A DNA stretch of 64,000 nt from Hysterium pulicare CBS 123377. Taxonomy: Eukaryota > Ascomycota > Dothideomycetes > Hysteriales > Hysteriaceae. The stretch covers positions 1 to 64,000 of the forward strand of contig AJFK01000616.1 in NCBI GenBank assembly GCA_000467715.1, written 5' to 3'. Position 1 is the stretch's first letter. Each line of letters begins with the position of its first letter. This document shows, piece by piece, positions 34,901-45,073 of the stretch. The translations under genes and the position numbers were made by a program. A model generated the notes under the pieces. The model was not told the origin of the DNA and did no database searches. It saw only the letters and a program-made list of their open reading frames with translations.

Positions 34901-35970
34901 TTTGGGTCTTTTGGAGTTTGGCATACTCCTTATCGTCAGGGGGTGTAATAACATACCAACACCGCCGCCATGGTGTCCCCGCTCCGAATCTAACTCGGCA
35001 CCAGTCTTCTTGCTTCAATCTTGTTCGCTCAAGAATTGTTCGAATATTGTTCAAGCCTTTACCCTTACCGGCGATCAAGGCGCCAGTGTATGCTTCCTGC
35101 AACGTAGTGTGCTCGTACATGGCAAGGCGGATCCCGGCGGTCCATTGCGTGAGCGAATTAAAAGAATTGAAATGGAAGAGGTATTTGTTGCTGGCAGCTG
35201 TGGATACACTAAGGATGTTGTCTAGCTTCTTTCCATCACTTAGTGTCATAGAAGGCATCTGCTTAAGATTAGCCACGTTTTCCTGCGGATGATGTTTTAG
35301 AGCATAAGATACCATTGTAAGGGCAGCGTCCGTAAGGTTGATGAAACTTGGAAGCACGTCGGCTTCCTTTCCGACCTTGTCAAGCTCACTGGCATCCCAC
35401 AGTGAGAGCACAGTGCCAACAAGTTGGGCAAAGCATTCTTGCCAAACTCGATCAGGAGCAGGTCGACCACCTAACAATATTATGAGCAGGGTCTTTACAC
35501 TGAGGAGTAAGAAACGCACGTGAATCTGTATCGTGAAACTTAAGAAAATATCCTTCTTGATAGAGCTTGTTGGAGTGGCTATTCAAAAAGGTGAAGATGC
35601 GCTGGAGCTCAGGCAAAGTGTCCTGGCTCACCTCCATGACCGGAGGCTGGTATGTCTGTATCATGGATATTGGTCGCGAAGACGGTCGGGAGTCTGATCG
35701 ATAGCGTTGTGAAGGGCTGGCTGACTGGCCCTCGAAGTTGTCCAGCTGCGTCATCGAGGCGGAAGCAGCGAAGGAGGTAGTGGATTGAGAGGCCGTCGGC
35801 TTCGGCGGTGGAGACATTGTTACGGCGGACTGGGCTTCAGCAGAGGACGGAGTTTTTCGATGAGGTGAACCGCCGCCCCATTCTGACATAAAGGAGAGTA
35901 CTTAAAAAAGACGCGTTAGCGAGGTAATGGGAGAGGGAGGTTATGAGTATTTACCTCTTGGCCGCGGCAT
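31902..35970 (-). CDS. PH-domain protein of the CAF120/SKG3 family
   Basis: Main exons 35889-35520 and 35470-31902 (donor GTGCGT, acceptor TTAG) give 1312 residues from the ATG at 35889. A further 16-nt exon (35970-35955) joined to 35900 would add MPRPRVLSF in frame, with donor GTAAAT and acceptor TTTAAG; I give the longer span. The N-terminal part holds LPELQRIFTFLNSHSNKLYQEG and a PH-like region of the Caf120/Skg3 type (WCRVRFGAGTPWRRCWYVI, then YAIYPQSKPLIDQSTLVKVEG). The C-terminal two thirds is low-complexity, Pro/Gln/Ser-rich and ends in a QQ-rich tail. Yeast Caf120 associates with the CCR4-NOT complex, and Skg3 localises to the bud neck/cell cortex; a cortical or mRNA-decay-linked role here is inferred. 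Confidence 0.9.
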
Positions 35971-37710
35971 GATCACAAATAACACCTGCGCTGGCAATGG
36001 CTTTTCTGCGAAACCCCAAATGAGCGCGCAGATAGGGACGAAGGCTTGGAGAGATTGTAGATGGTTCAGCCGCGCAAGCCACAAAATATACGGGTGACGC
36101 GGATGTCTCTGTAAGAACTCTAGGAGAAATGATTCAACCCAAGGTGGAAACGAGCGACTGGGTGAGTTGTCGAGTCGAGCACAGGAGAGTAGTAGAGCAG
36201 GATGGAGTGTGCGGTGGGTGAGGTGTTAAGTGAAGGTGGTCTGTTGGTCTAAAGATAGGCAGGTGGTAGGTGTGGAGGAAATTCTTGGTGGTCTAGGATG
36301 ATGACGAAAAAGCCAGGAGCGAATAAATGATCCCGGCCTGATCCGTCAGGGGACGCAAGTAGTAGATGGCTGAGGAGGTCCGTCCCCGTATTTAATCTGG
36401 CAAAGCCGTCACTAACAGCACACAAAGGAGCCGGGCTGGTGGGAGAAAGTGTCGGATGCAGCAGGGAGGCGTCCAAAGCGTATATATATCACATCAAACA
36501 GCGTCAGAGGCACGTCTGTAACTTGTTTCCTCTCGCAATGCCCAGATGGGCCAAGGACAATATGCCTCTGGTCTCGTACGTTCAGGAGGCTGACGACGCT
36601 GCGAATTGGTCATGGCCAACCGCCTCAACAGCTTCGCGTCTGGCCCAAACAGGCGCCTGCTAACCACTCTCGGCCCTAACCAGCGAGCTCTTCATCCAAA
36701 TGGACGCTGGAGGGACGTCATGAGCAGACCCAAGCTCCACCTCCGTGATGCTCTGATAGCGCCATATGCACGATGCCCTTGCCAATGGGGTCGAGGACAT
36801 GGACATTTTCACGTCTGCCTTTCCCCGGGATTTCTGCTCTTGTTCTCGAAACATGTATCGCCTGGTGGCTGTCCTGCGGAATGTGTGGCTCGTCCCCTGC
36901 ACATGCATGAGAAATGCCGGGAGCAGCGGATCGCTTTCTGATCAAGCCCAGGCCGGATCCCTCTCTGCCACCGCTTTGAGCTGGTGAAGTTTGGACCGAG
37001 GACGGCGACCATACCTCGCCTTAATGCGGACATAACTGCTAAATCAAACCCTCACCTATGTGAGAGCAGCCCGTGGTGATGACGGGTTGGAAAATAGTAG
37101 ACGGTTTCTTCATCCCACATTCCTCTGGCAGCTACACCGTACATGGTGATGTTTTGTTATGGAAGGGTGCAGGTGGCTAGTTCTGCGTCTTGGCCAGCGC
37201 CACACGCCCTGCCACTCGTTGCAGAGAGGCAGCAGAGACGGCGCGTTTTTACTCATCACCGTCCTCTCCGCCAAAGCTTCGCGACATCACCATTGATGAA
37301 TTGCGCCTTCTGGTCGCCCTCGCCCATCGCTAACATCTAACCCTACTTACACGCTTCAGCGCTTCAAGGCGCGTGTGCTCCAGCTTTCTAATTCAACCTG
37401 TTGTTGCCTCGCAGCTTCCTCATCAGGCAAACAGACGATCGGTAGAGACAAACTACACCCTTCCATCTCATCACTACGCCGCCTCGGACTCGCCGCATCC
37501 AACTCCATCCATTGACAAGTGTCAAGAACTGTGAAAGCCAAATAGTAAGCTTCACATCTCTCTACCCTCGCCAATTGCTGCTTCGGTGAGTCTCCTAATG
37601 TCCGTCTATGTGATGAGTGAGCTTGGACCCTGACTCAAATTCAGCTCCCTCATCGCCCCACACCCTCCAATCTATCAGAACACAGTTCCTTTGCCTCCGA
37701 TTCAACAGCA
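35971..37710. other. Divergent promoter region, CAF120-like gene and BAH-PHD gene
   Basis: About 1.7 kb between divergently transcribed genes. Several 60-110-codon frames occur at 36439-36990 on both strands, without domains or splice partners. The part after 37340 is CT-rich and is probably the 5' UTR of the BAH-PHD gene. No RNA gene or repeat recognised. Confidence 0.5.
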
Positions 37711-39290
37711 ATGGCCCCTCGCAAGAGCAAGACACCCCGCCGTAGCTCTACGGCACAAACAGATGGCAGGGGATCATACAGTAGTCCGTCTCGGTCAAAG
37801 ACGGACTGGAGTCGCATAGATGCTGCTACCTTCAAAGGCTTCACGATACAATATCATCAGGCCCAGAGCAATTCAAAGAAACGGAAACATGAAGAGGATG
37901 TATCTCCTCAACAGTCCACTGCAGATCATCAGCTGCAGCAAAATCCTTTCACCCCAGCACCGCTCCCAGATACCCTCTACTCGGTCAAGCCACCCCAGCT
38001 TTGGGATGATACTAGCCGCTACCGGAAGTTTACAAGTAGGCCTACCTATCAAAAGTTGTATCTGTCAGAAAGCTAATAATCTGATCCCTCTGCAGTTTCC
38101 AACGAAACTTTTGCCGTCAATGACACGGTCTACATCAAAGCGAATGAAGAGCAAGACCCGGCTCCAGATGCCCCTATAAAAGGCTGGGTGGCAAAGGTTC
38201 TAGAAGTACGTGCCGGAGACGAACAGCATGTGTACCTACGCGTCTATTGGATGTACCGCCCCGAAGACCTTCCTGGTGGACGACAAGCCTACCACGGGCG
38301 CAACGAAGTCATTGCCAGCAATGACATGCAGATTATTGATGCGACCTCGGTAAATTCCAAAGCACATGTGAGGCAGTGGGTGGAACAAGAGGACCAGAAC
38401 GAGGTCCTTGAGCACGATCAATTGTTCTGGCGCCAAACCTACAACATAAGCTCAAAGGGGAAGGGCAAGCTCCAAGGTCTTTCCGTAAGCGTTTATCTTA
38501 CCTCCTCGCCAAGTATACCGACGAGGCTAATAATCACTAGGAACTTCCTCACCACTGCATCGATAATACCCCTTGCAACCCAGACCATCTTCTAATCCAA
38601 TGCACAAATTCTAACTGCAAGACATGGCTTCATGCGACTTGTATCGAAGAAGATGCCATACGCAAAGCTTACGCGGAGAAAAACATACCTTACCCGACAA
38701 ATGGCACCACAGCCGAAGTCAAATCCTCCACCGCAAATCCCGGGACCCCGAACAAAAAGCAAAAGCTCAACAATTCCACCCCGAAGACGAACGGCTCGAC
38801 ATCGACACCTAAATCAACGCCACAGCGCACGAGTAGTAGGAAGGGCAAGAAGAAGAGTCTCACCTCTAGACTGAAGGAAGTTGTTGGCCTATCGAACGAC
38901 GACGCTTCATCATCCGACATGTTGTTCAAAGCACAAGTCATCAGTGCTCCCGCCAATTCAAGCGGCACGAAGACACACATTCTCATTACAGACCTCCGGC
39001 CCGACACGACTGGCGAAACCTGGGAAATGGAAATGGAGTGTCTCAAATGCCACACCAAAATCGAAGAACTCGATGACGCTGAAGAGTCAGACGGCGGCGT
39101 CGATGTCAAGACTAAAAAAGAGGAGTTGTTTGATGGTAGCATGGATGTGGATGATCAAGTCGAGGAGGGCCAGAACGGTAAAGCAGATAGTGTGATCAAG
39201 GAAGAGGATAATGGTAGAGATAGCGACGCCGACGCCGGCACTGATGGCAACATGGCGAGGGAGAACGGTGAGGAGGCTACCTCTGAATGA
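37711..39290 (+). CDS. BAH and PHD domain chromatin protein (EPR-1-like candidate)
   Basis: Exons 37711-38035, 38096-38484 and 38541-39290 join in phase to 487 residues. The N-terminus is basic (MAPRKSKTPRRSS). A BAH domain (about residues 100-235) is shown by FAVNDTVYIKANEE, GWVAKVLEVRAG, VYLRVYWMYRPEDLPGG and AYHGRNEVIASNDMQIID. A PHD finger follows directly: C-x5-C then CTNSNCKTWLHATC. After it come a Thr/Ser/Lys-rich linker and a second cysteine pair (CLKCHTK) near residue 415. The tail is acidic. BAH-PHD proteins read histone methylation; in Neurospora, EPR-1 reads H3K27me3 for Polycomb silencing. Assigning this gene to EPR-1 rests on domain order only. Confidence 0.87.
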
Positions 39291-40028
39291 GCATGTTTTT
39301 CCCTTGGGAAATGAGTCTGTTATTGCTTGTTACTGAGCCTAGCTTAGGTCTCCTAAACCACTCCGCTAGGGACCCGGTTGCCGTCCGGGGAAACGAAGCT
39401 TGTGTTGTCCAGTGAGCGGGTAGCACAAATATCCAGGTTGTTGTTTCCGGAGTTCAGCGATCAAAAGGAGTTTTCTATTGGTCTTCAATTTGGTGGTATC
39501 ATTGGTCTTCAAAGCTATTCGAACCGGAGGAGTTCAGGCTCGCCCTCTATGGCGCTTTCATCTACTTACGTACCTACGGTTTCGGTACGTTTCCTAGTAT
39601 ATTCTCGGGGGCAGATGGGGATTGTGATTGATTGAGCTAAGTAGGTGGTAGATAATTCACAAAATGTAGTTAGCAAATACGTTCAAAAACTAGTATTACA
39701 TGGTACACTTCTCAAATATCTGAAGCCACAGATGGCCCTGTGTCTGGCGTGTCTGACGAACGCTAAAAGTACCTCTTTAAAAGCCGTGGAGACGCCACCT
39801 GCACTGCATCCGCATTCTATGAGAGTCTCTGTTAATATTACCCGTCATATGGAGATGTTCATAATCAACTGACGATAATTTGGCTCCGATATAAGTGTTA
39901 TTAAAGATAGCAACCTCGATCCGAATTACAATAGTATATTACTTCTTTTGTCTTGGTACATCGATACCACCTTTCTTCTTCCGCTTCCCAAACCAATCAT
40001 TTATTCAAAAAAGTCTTCCGTAGTCAAG
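39291..40028. other. Intergenic region between convergent BAH-PHD and cytosine deaminase genes
   Basis: About 740 bp between convergent genes, holding both 3' UTRs. Two plus-strand frames of 75-85 codons have no domain. Confidence 0.5.
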
Positions 40029-40724
40029 CTACGCTTTCTCTTCCCCGATATCCTCGTTCCTATGAACAATAAGAATGAGTCTTGATGATGTGTAAGGACA
40101 AAAGTTATTGCTCACCAATCTCCCGGTTTTTCTTTAATGAATTTCTTCATTAATGCCTCACATTCCTCATTCTGCAAGACAACGACGTCGATTCCTTTGT
40201 GCTTTAGGTAATCCTCGCCTCCGACAAAGGTTTTATTTTCGCCTTTATTTTTCATCTAACAATTAGCGTCGACATTCAACAATATGGGACAATTTAACTT
40301 CATTTAGTTCAATATGTTTCATACCAATTACTACCCGCTTGACTTTATACATGATGCAAGCACCCGTGCACATATCACATGGCGATAGAGTGGTGTACAT
40401 TGTAGCACCTCGATATGTTGCAGCCGGGAGTCTGCCAGCGTTTTCGAGCGCTGATATTTCGGCCTGGTGCACTGATGGTCAGGAGACTGAAGCAGCACAG
40501 CGGAGATTGGCCGCCCCTGAGCAGTGGATACACCTGCTGTGTAATAGCTGTGGTGCACTACTCACATGAAGAGTCGCACTGCTCTTTTGGATGCGCATGT
40601 TATGGCCTCGACCAAGCACTTTCCCGTCTGCCGAAACCAGGCAAGCCCCGATTGGGACTCCGCCTTCTTCTGCGCCTCGTGATGCCTCTTCGAAGGCAGC
40701 CTTGAATCCGGTGTCTGAATCCAT
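40029..40724 (-). CDS. FCY1: Cytosine deaminase
   Basis: Pyrimidine salvage enzyme that converts cytosine to uracil (and 5-fluorocytosine to 5-fluorouracil), cytosolic and zinc-dependent. Four exons on the minus strand, 40724-40566, 40463-40325, 40242-40116 and 40059-40029, give 151 residues; yeast Fcy1 is 158. The zinc ligand and catalytic glutamate H53-A-E55 straddle the first splice junction. The PCDMC motif supplies C82 and C85. The C-terminus VVVLQNEECEALMKKFIKE..GDWNEDIG matches the family. Introns begin GTGAGT, GTATGA and GTGAGC. The third exon starts after an AAAG acceptor; the nearer GTTAG acceptor would give an in-frame stop. A longer in-frame start at 40796 adds a hydrophobic leader atypical of the family. 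Confidence 0.95.
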
Positions 40725-41548
40725 GCTCGATAGTTGAATGATTAAGTAGATCAGAATAGAACAGTTGCCAGCGACTGCAAAAAAGAATCTGCCCAAGACG
40801 ATTAAATCTCCATCAAAGCCCCGCCAATAGATGACGATTAGCTGATTAGATAGGCCGTTGTTTAGGGACCCAGCTCTGATTGGGCGTCAAGCGAGCATGC
40901 ATGCTTTGGCGTCTACGACCCTTTCCATTCCCGGCCCATGGGGATCCCATCCACACCTAAATAGACCTTGCTTTTCCACTCCATTCACCGATTTGCAGCT
41001 GCAAATCTGCATCTTTCGACTGTTTCCGCCTTTCCGTCGCCAGTTCTCTTCTTTGTGAGGCTAAGCATAGCCTTGAGGCGCTGCGTGAGGCTGCGGTTGC
41101 CTGTAGAATCCTATAGAATACTGCGGAAATTCGTTCGGCCCAGCCGATTTACAAGCCCCGAACTTTTGGTGAAGAATCGTCGACTTCCTTTCACCAAGTC
41201 GCTTCTGCCTCCACACAACAAGAAACACTTTTGACTCGATCGCCAACCTCCTCCCTTTCCTCCATACAATTTGCAGCCCGGAATTACCACCACTACTCCT
41301 GCAGCGAGACCTGGTCGTTCCGAAAGGTCAGTCCAAAGCCCGTCAGCCTGGTTCAAACTAGGATCCTCAACGCATTCGCCTTCAAAGTTTATGCGAGCAA
41401 ACTTTGCGATTCGATTCCTCAGACTGACCTCAACAACAGCTACAAAAACTCAAAGCGGCGCTCTCCACAACTCCTTGTCCATTTCCTTTGCGTACACGCT
41501 TGACCGTACCTTACCCCTCTCCACTCCGGACACACATAAGTCTTCAAA
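40725..41548. other. Divergent promoter region, cytosine deaminase and J-protein gene
   Basis: About 820 bp between divergent genes. CT-rich stretches before 41549 suggest the 5' UTR of the heat-shock gene. I could not assign heat-shock elements with confidence; small open frames here lack domains. Confidence 0.5.
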
Positions 41549-42983
41549 ATGGTGAAGGACACAAAGTTTTACGATATTCTGGGGGTATGTGCAGATATGT
41601 GACAAACTGCAAGACTTGGTGGCTAACCTTGGCAGGTCCCTCCAGATGCGTCAGAGCCTCAGTTGAAGTCGGCTTACAAGAAGGGCGCTTTGAAACACCA
41701 TCCAGGTACAATTGACAACCCTCTTCCTCTCTTTTAGTTCACTGGCCAACAAGACTATAGATAAAAACGCACACAACCCAGAAGCCTCCGAGAAATTCAA
41801 AGATCTATCACATGCCTACGAGGTCCTTTCAGACCCCCAGAAGCGTCAGGTGTACGACCAGTATGGCGAAGAGGGCCTTGAACAAGGCGGAGCGGGCGGC
41901 CCAGGAATGGCTGCGGAAGACCTGTTTGCCCAGTTCTTCGGCGGCGGTGGCGCTTTCGGAGGCATGTTCGGCGGAGGCGGCATGAGGGAAGCTGGTCCAA
42001 AGAAAGCCAGGACGATATCCCACGTTCACAAGGTTTCTCTTGAGGACATCTACCGTGGAAAGGTCTCAAAGCTTGCCCTGCAGAAATCAGTCATCTGCCC
42101 GAAGTGCGAAGGCCGTGGCGGTAAGGAAGGCGCAGTCAAGAAATGCGCTGGCTGTGATGGTCGCGGTATGAAGACAATGATGAGGCAAATGGGTCCCATG
42201 ATCCAGCGCTTTCAGACCGTTTGTCCCGATTGCCAAGGTGAGGGAGAAATCATCCGCGACCGCGACAGGTGCAAGCAGTGCAACGGCAAGAAAACCGTCA
42301 TCGAGCGAAAAGTTCTCCATGTACACGTCGACAGGGGTGTCAAGAGCGGCACCAAGATCGAATTCAGAGGCGAGGGAGATCAATTACCAGGAGTCGAGCC
42401 CGGCGACGTGGTTTTCGAAATTGAACAGAAGCCCCACGCTCGCTTCCAACGCAAAGACGACGATCTCTTCTATCACGCTGAAATCGATCTCCTAACAGCG
42501 CTCGCTGGCGGCCGAATCAGCATCGAACATCTTGACGAGCGATGGTTACAGGTAGACATCATTCCCGGCGAATGCATTAGCCCAGGTGAGTAGATTAAAA
42601 CCAGCCCAGTATCTCGACTAAACGAGCCAATCTAACACAAATCAGGCGAGGTCAAGGTTATCCGCGGCCAAGGCATGCCCTCCTACCGCCACCACGACTT
42701 CGGCAATCTCTACATCCAATTCGACGTCAAGTTCCCCGAGCAGCTTACTGGACCAGAAGACGGTCCAATGACTCCAGAAATGATCCGTGCGCTCGAGAGT
42801 GTGCTTCCAAAGCGAAAGACGGATATCGCTCCACCTCCAGACGCCATGACGGAAGACTTCACCTTGGACGACGTTGACCCGACGCGAGAGAGCGGTCGTG
42901 CGAGAGGCATGACTGGTGGTATGGAAGATGATGACGATGACATGCATCCTGGAGCAGAGCGCGTACAGTGCGCATCGCAGTAA
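41549..42983 (+). CDS. Class A J-protein (Hsp40) with farnesylation box, YDJ1-like
   Basis: Co-chaperone of cytosolic Hsp70 that stimulates its ATPase and delivers clients. Exons 41549-41584, 41636-41705, 41761-42585 and 42646-42983 give 422 residues (yeast Ydj1 409). The J domain has the HPD motif (split by the second intron: HP in exon 2, D completed in exon 3). A Gly/Phe-rich linker follows, and the zinc-binding region has four repeats: CPKCEGRG, CAGCDGRG, CPDCQGEG and CKQCNGKK (the last lacks the final G). Client-binding beta domains come next. The C-terminus is ..VQCASQ, a CaaX box identical to that of yeast Ydj1, predicting farnesylation and membrane association. All hallmark residues are present. 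Confidence 0.96.
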
Positions 42984-43569
42984 ACACCGGGTTTAAGACG
43001 AACAAAAAATGGGATACACGATTATGATGGATAATGCAAAGACGAGCATGAGACGCCGATTCGATGAGTTGAGCGAGTGTGCCATCCTCTCGCTGCAACC
43101 GACAGCACAGCAGTGAACGGAAGATTTAAGTAGCATCATGTCCTCCTGTGCATGCAACTGCACTCCAAGCAAGCTCTTCAGCTTCCTCCTTTCCTCTGTT
43201 CTTTTTTCTTTTTTCTCACACTTGCATCTTGTTTCTGGGTCCGTTTCAACTATGCTCTAGACGGGGTGGCGGGGCTCTGGGCTTTTCACCTCTTGTTTTT
43301 TTCCTTTTCCTCTTTAATGCACAGATGACGGACGGTATGCCGTGTTCTTCTCCTTTGTGGTCTTGGAACGAAGTCGCTGCGCTCGTAGGGCGCGGGATAG
43401 GTGGTGGGGAGGGGAGAAATGCATACAATCAAATATCACATACCTAAATACCTGAACGCTCGAATCTGATAGTGAAGTTGAGCGGTGATCTGTCTCCGCG
43501 ATTGAGGAGCAACAGATGTTATAAGCGCAAGATATAAATACACCTCTCGCTCAACGTCGAGCTTACTAA
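42984..43569. other. Intergenic region between convergent J-protein and HEM12 genes
   Basis: About 585 bp between convergent genes; T-rich and CT-rich. A 99-codon plus-strand frame (43148-43447) has a hydrophobic low-complexity sequence and no domain, and lies in UTR-like sequence. Confidence 0.5.
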
Positions 43570-44865
43570 TCACACATCCTCCCCCAAAGCCGCATACTTC
43601 CGCACCTCCTCAAAGAAAAACCTCAAATCATCCGGCTCCACAAACGGCGTAATCCCATGCCCCAGATTCACAATCCACCCCTGCCGCCCGCCCCCAAACC
43701 CACTCACCATGTCCCTCACGACGGCCGTAATCGCCTCCCTGCCTCCATACAGCACGCCCGGGTCCGCATTCCCCTGCAGCACCTTCCCCTTCGCGTGCGC
43801 GACCTTGTAGGCGTCGGCGGGGTCGTGCAGCCAGTCTAGACTGATGACGTCGTAGTTTGTTTCGCAGAGGTAGGGGAGCGCGTACCAGGCGCCTTTTGCG
43901 AAGACGGTCATGGGGACGGGCGGGTGGTTGAGTTCGCGGAGGCGGTGGGGGAGGGCGGTGGCGATTTGGTGGAGGTAGGGGAGGGAGAATTGGCGGAAGG
44001 AGGTCGGGGAGAGTTCACCGGCCCAGGAGTCGAAGACTTGGATCATCTGAGGGGTTAGTGTTTGGATTTGGGGAGGGGAGGGGAGGGGAGGGGAGAGGGG
44101 ATGGCGTACTTGGGCTCCGGCTATGACTTGCAGTGCGAGGTATTCGACGCAGAGGTCGGCGATCTTTTGTAGGAGGGCGGTGCTCTCGTTTGGGTATTTG
44201 AATATCCATGTTTTGACCTGTTTGAAGAGCTTCGTGCCGCCTCCTTCGACCATATAGCACAGTAGCGTCCACGGCGCACCGCAGAACCCTATCAATGGCA
44301 CTCTGCCTTTCAGTTTCTGCCGCGTGAGTGTGATGGCCTTGTATACGTAGTCCAGCGACTCCTTGACGTCGACGTCTCGCTCCATGATCTCCTTGTACTG
44401 CTTGTCTTCCGGCGACTGCAGCGGGTCGGGGAAGTGCGGTCCTCTCTTGTCTACCATGATCACTTCCATGCCCATTGCTTGCGGTATGACGAGGATGTCT
44501 GAGAAGATTATGGCGGCGTCGATGAGGCCGTCGAAGCGGTCGATGGGTTGCAAGGTGAGGGTTGAGGCGATCTCTGGGGAGCGGCAGCATTCGAAGAAGT
44601 CGTGGGTTCCTTTTACTTCGTGGTATTCGGGGAGATATCTTCCGGCTGTTCTATAGTTATATGCTGGTTCAAAGAAGATTTTCTGCCGGGAGAATTGTGA
44701 AGCGCTTGCTGACCTTGACGCATTACCCAGGCGGGCGGCCGCTCTACCTTTTCTCCTGCCCTATTGATTAGACATGGTGGATGTAGGAGGTACCAGAGGC
44801 TGTGAGCTACCTCTTGCAGTCCGGAGGATCAGATCATTCTTCATTGGCTCGAATTGCGGCGACAT
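43570..44865 (-). CDS. HEM12: Uroporphyrinogen decarboxylase
   Basis: Cytosolic enzyme of haem synthesis that removes four acetate carboxyls from uroporphyrinogen III to give coproporphyrinogen III. Minus-strand exons 44865-44811, 44755-44714, 44645-44110 and 44046-43570 join in phase to 369 residues (yeast Hem12 362). The signature block PPAWVMRQAGRYLPEY is spread over exons 2 and 3. FDGLIDAAIIFSDILVIPQAMG and GFCGAPWTLLCYMVEGGGTK are typical active-site segments, followed by GNADPGVLYGG and NLGHGITPFVEPD near the C-terminus. The last intron (44109-44047) is 63 nt, in frame and stop-free, and contains a GGGGA tandem on the plus strand; homology says it is removed. Confidence 0.96.
44071..44100 (+). 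repeat. GGGGA short tandem repeat inside HEM12 intron
   Basis: Five GGGGA-type units in a row on the plus strand (C-rich in the transcript), within a 63-nt intron. The G runs meet the pattern for a possible G-quadruplex on the template DNA strand. A single unit change would not disturb splicing, but changes of intron length could. Confidence 0.8.
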
Positions 44866-45073
44866 GTTGGTGTATAGGAATTATGTAGAAGTGTGAAGGT
44901 GGCATTTTGCGGTTCAAAATGATTGACGTACTAAGCTTTCCCCGCGTCCAGCCTAACGCCATCGGGAACCGACGTGGCTGTATGGCTTGCTTAAACGTCT
45001 CTAAACACCAAAGATCCATCTCGATAACTTGTCAAACACTCATCTCGTTCACGCGAAATCTCATCTGCATATC

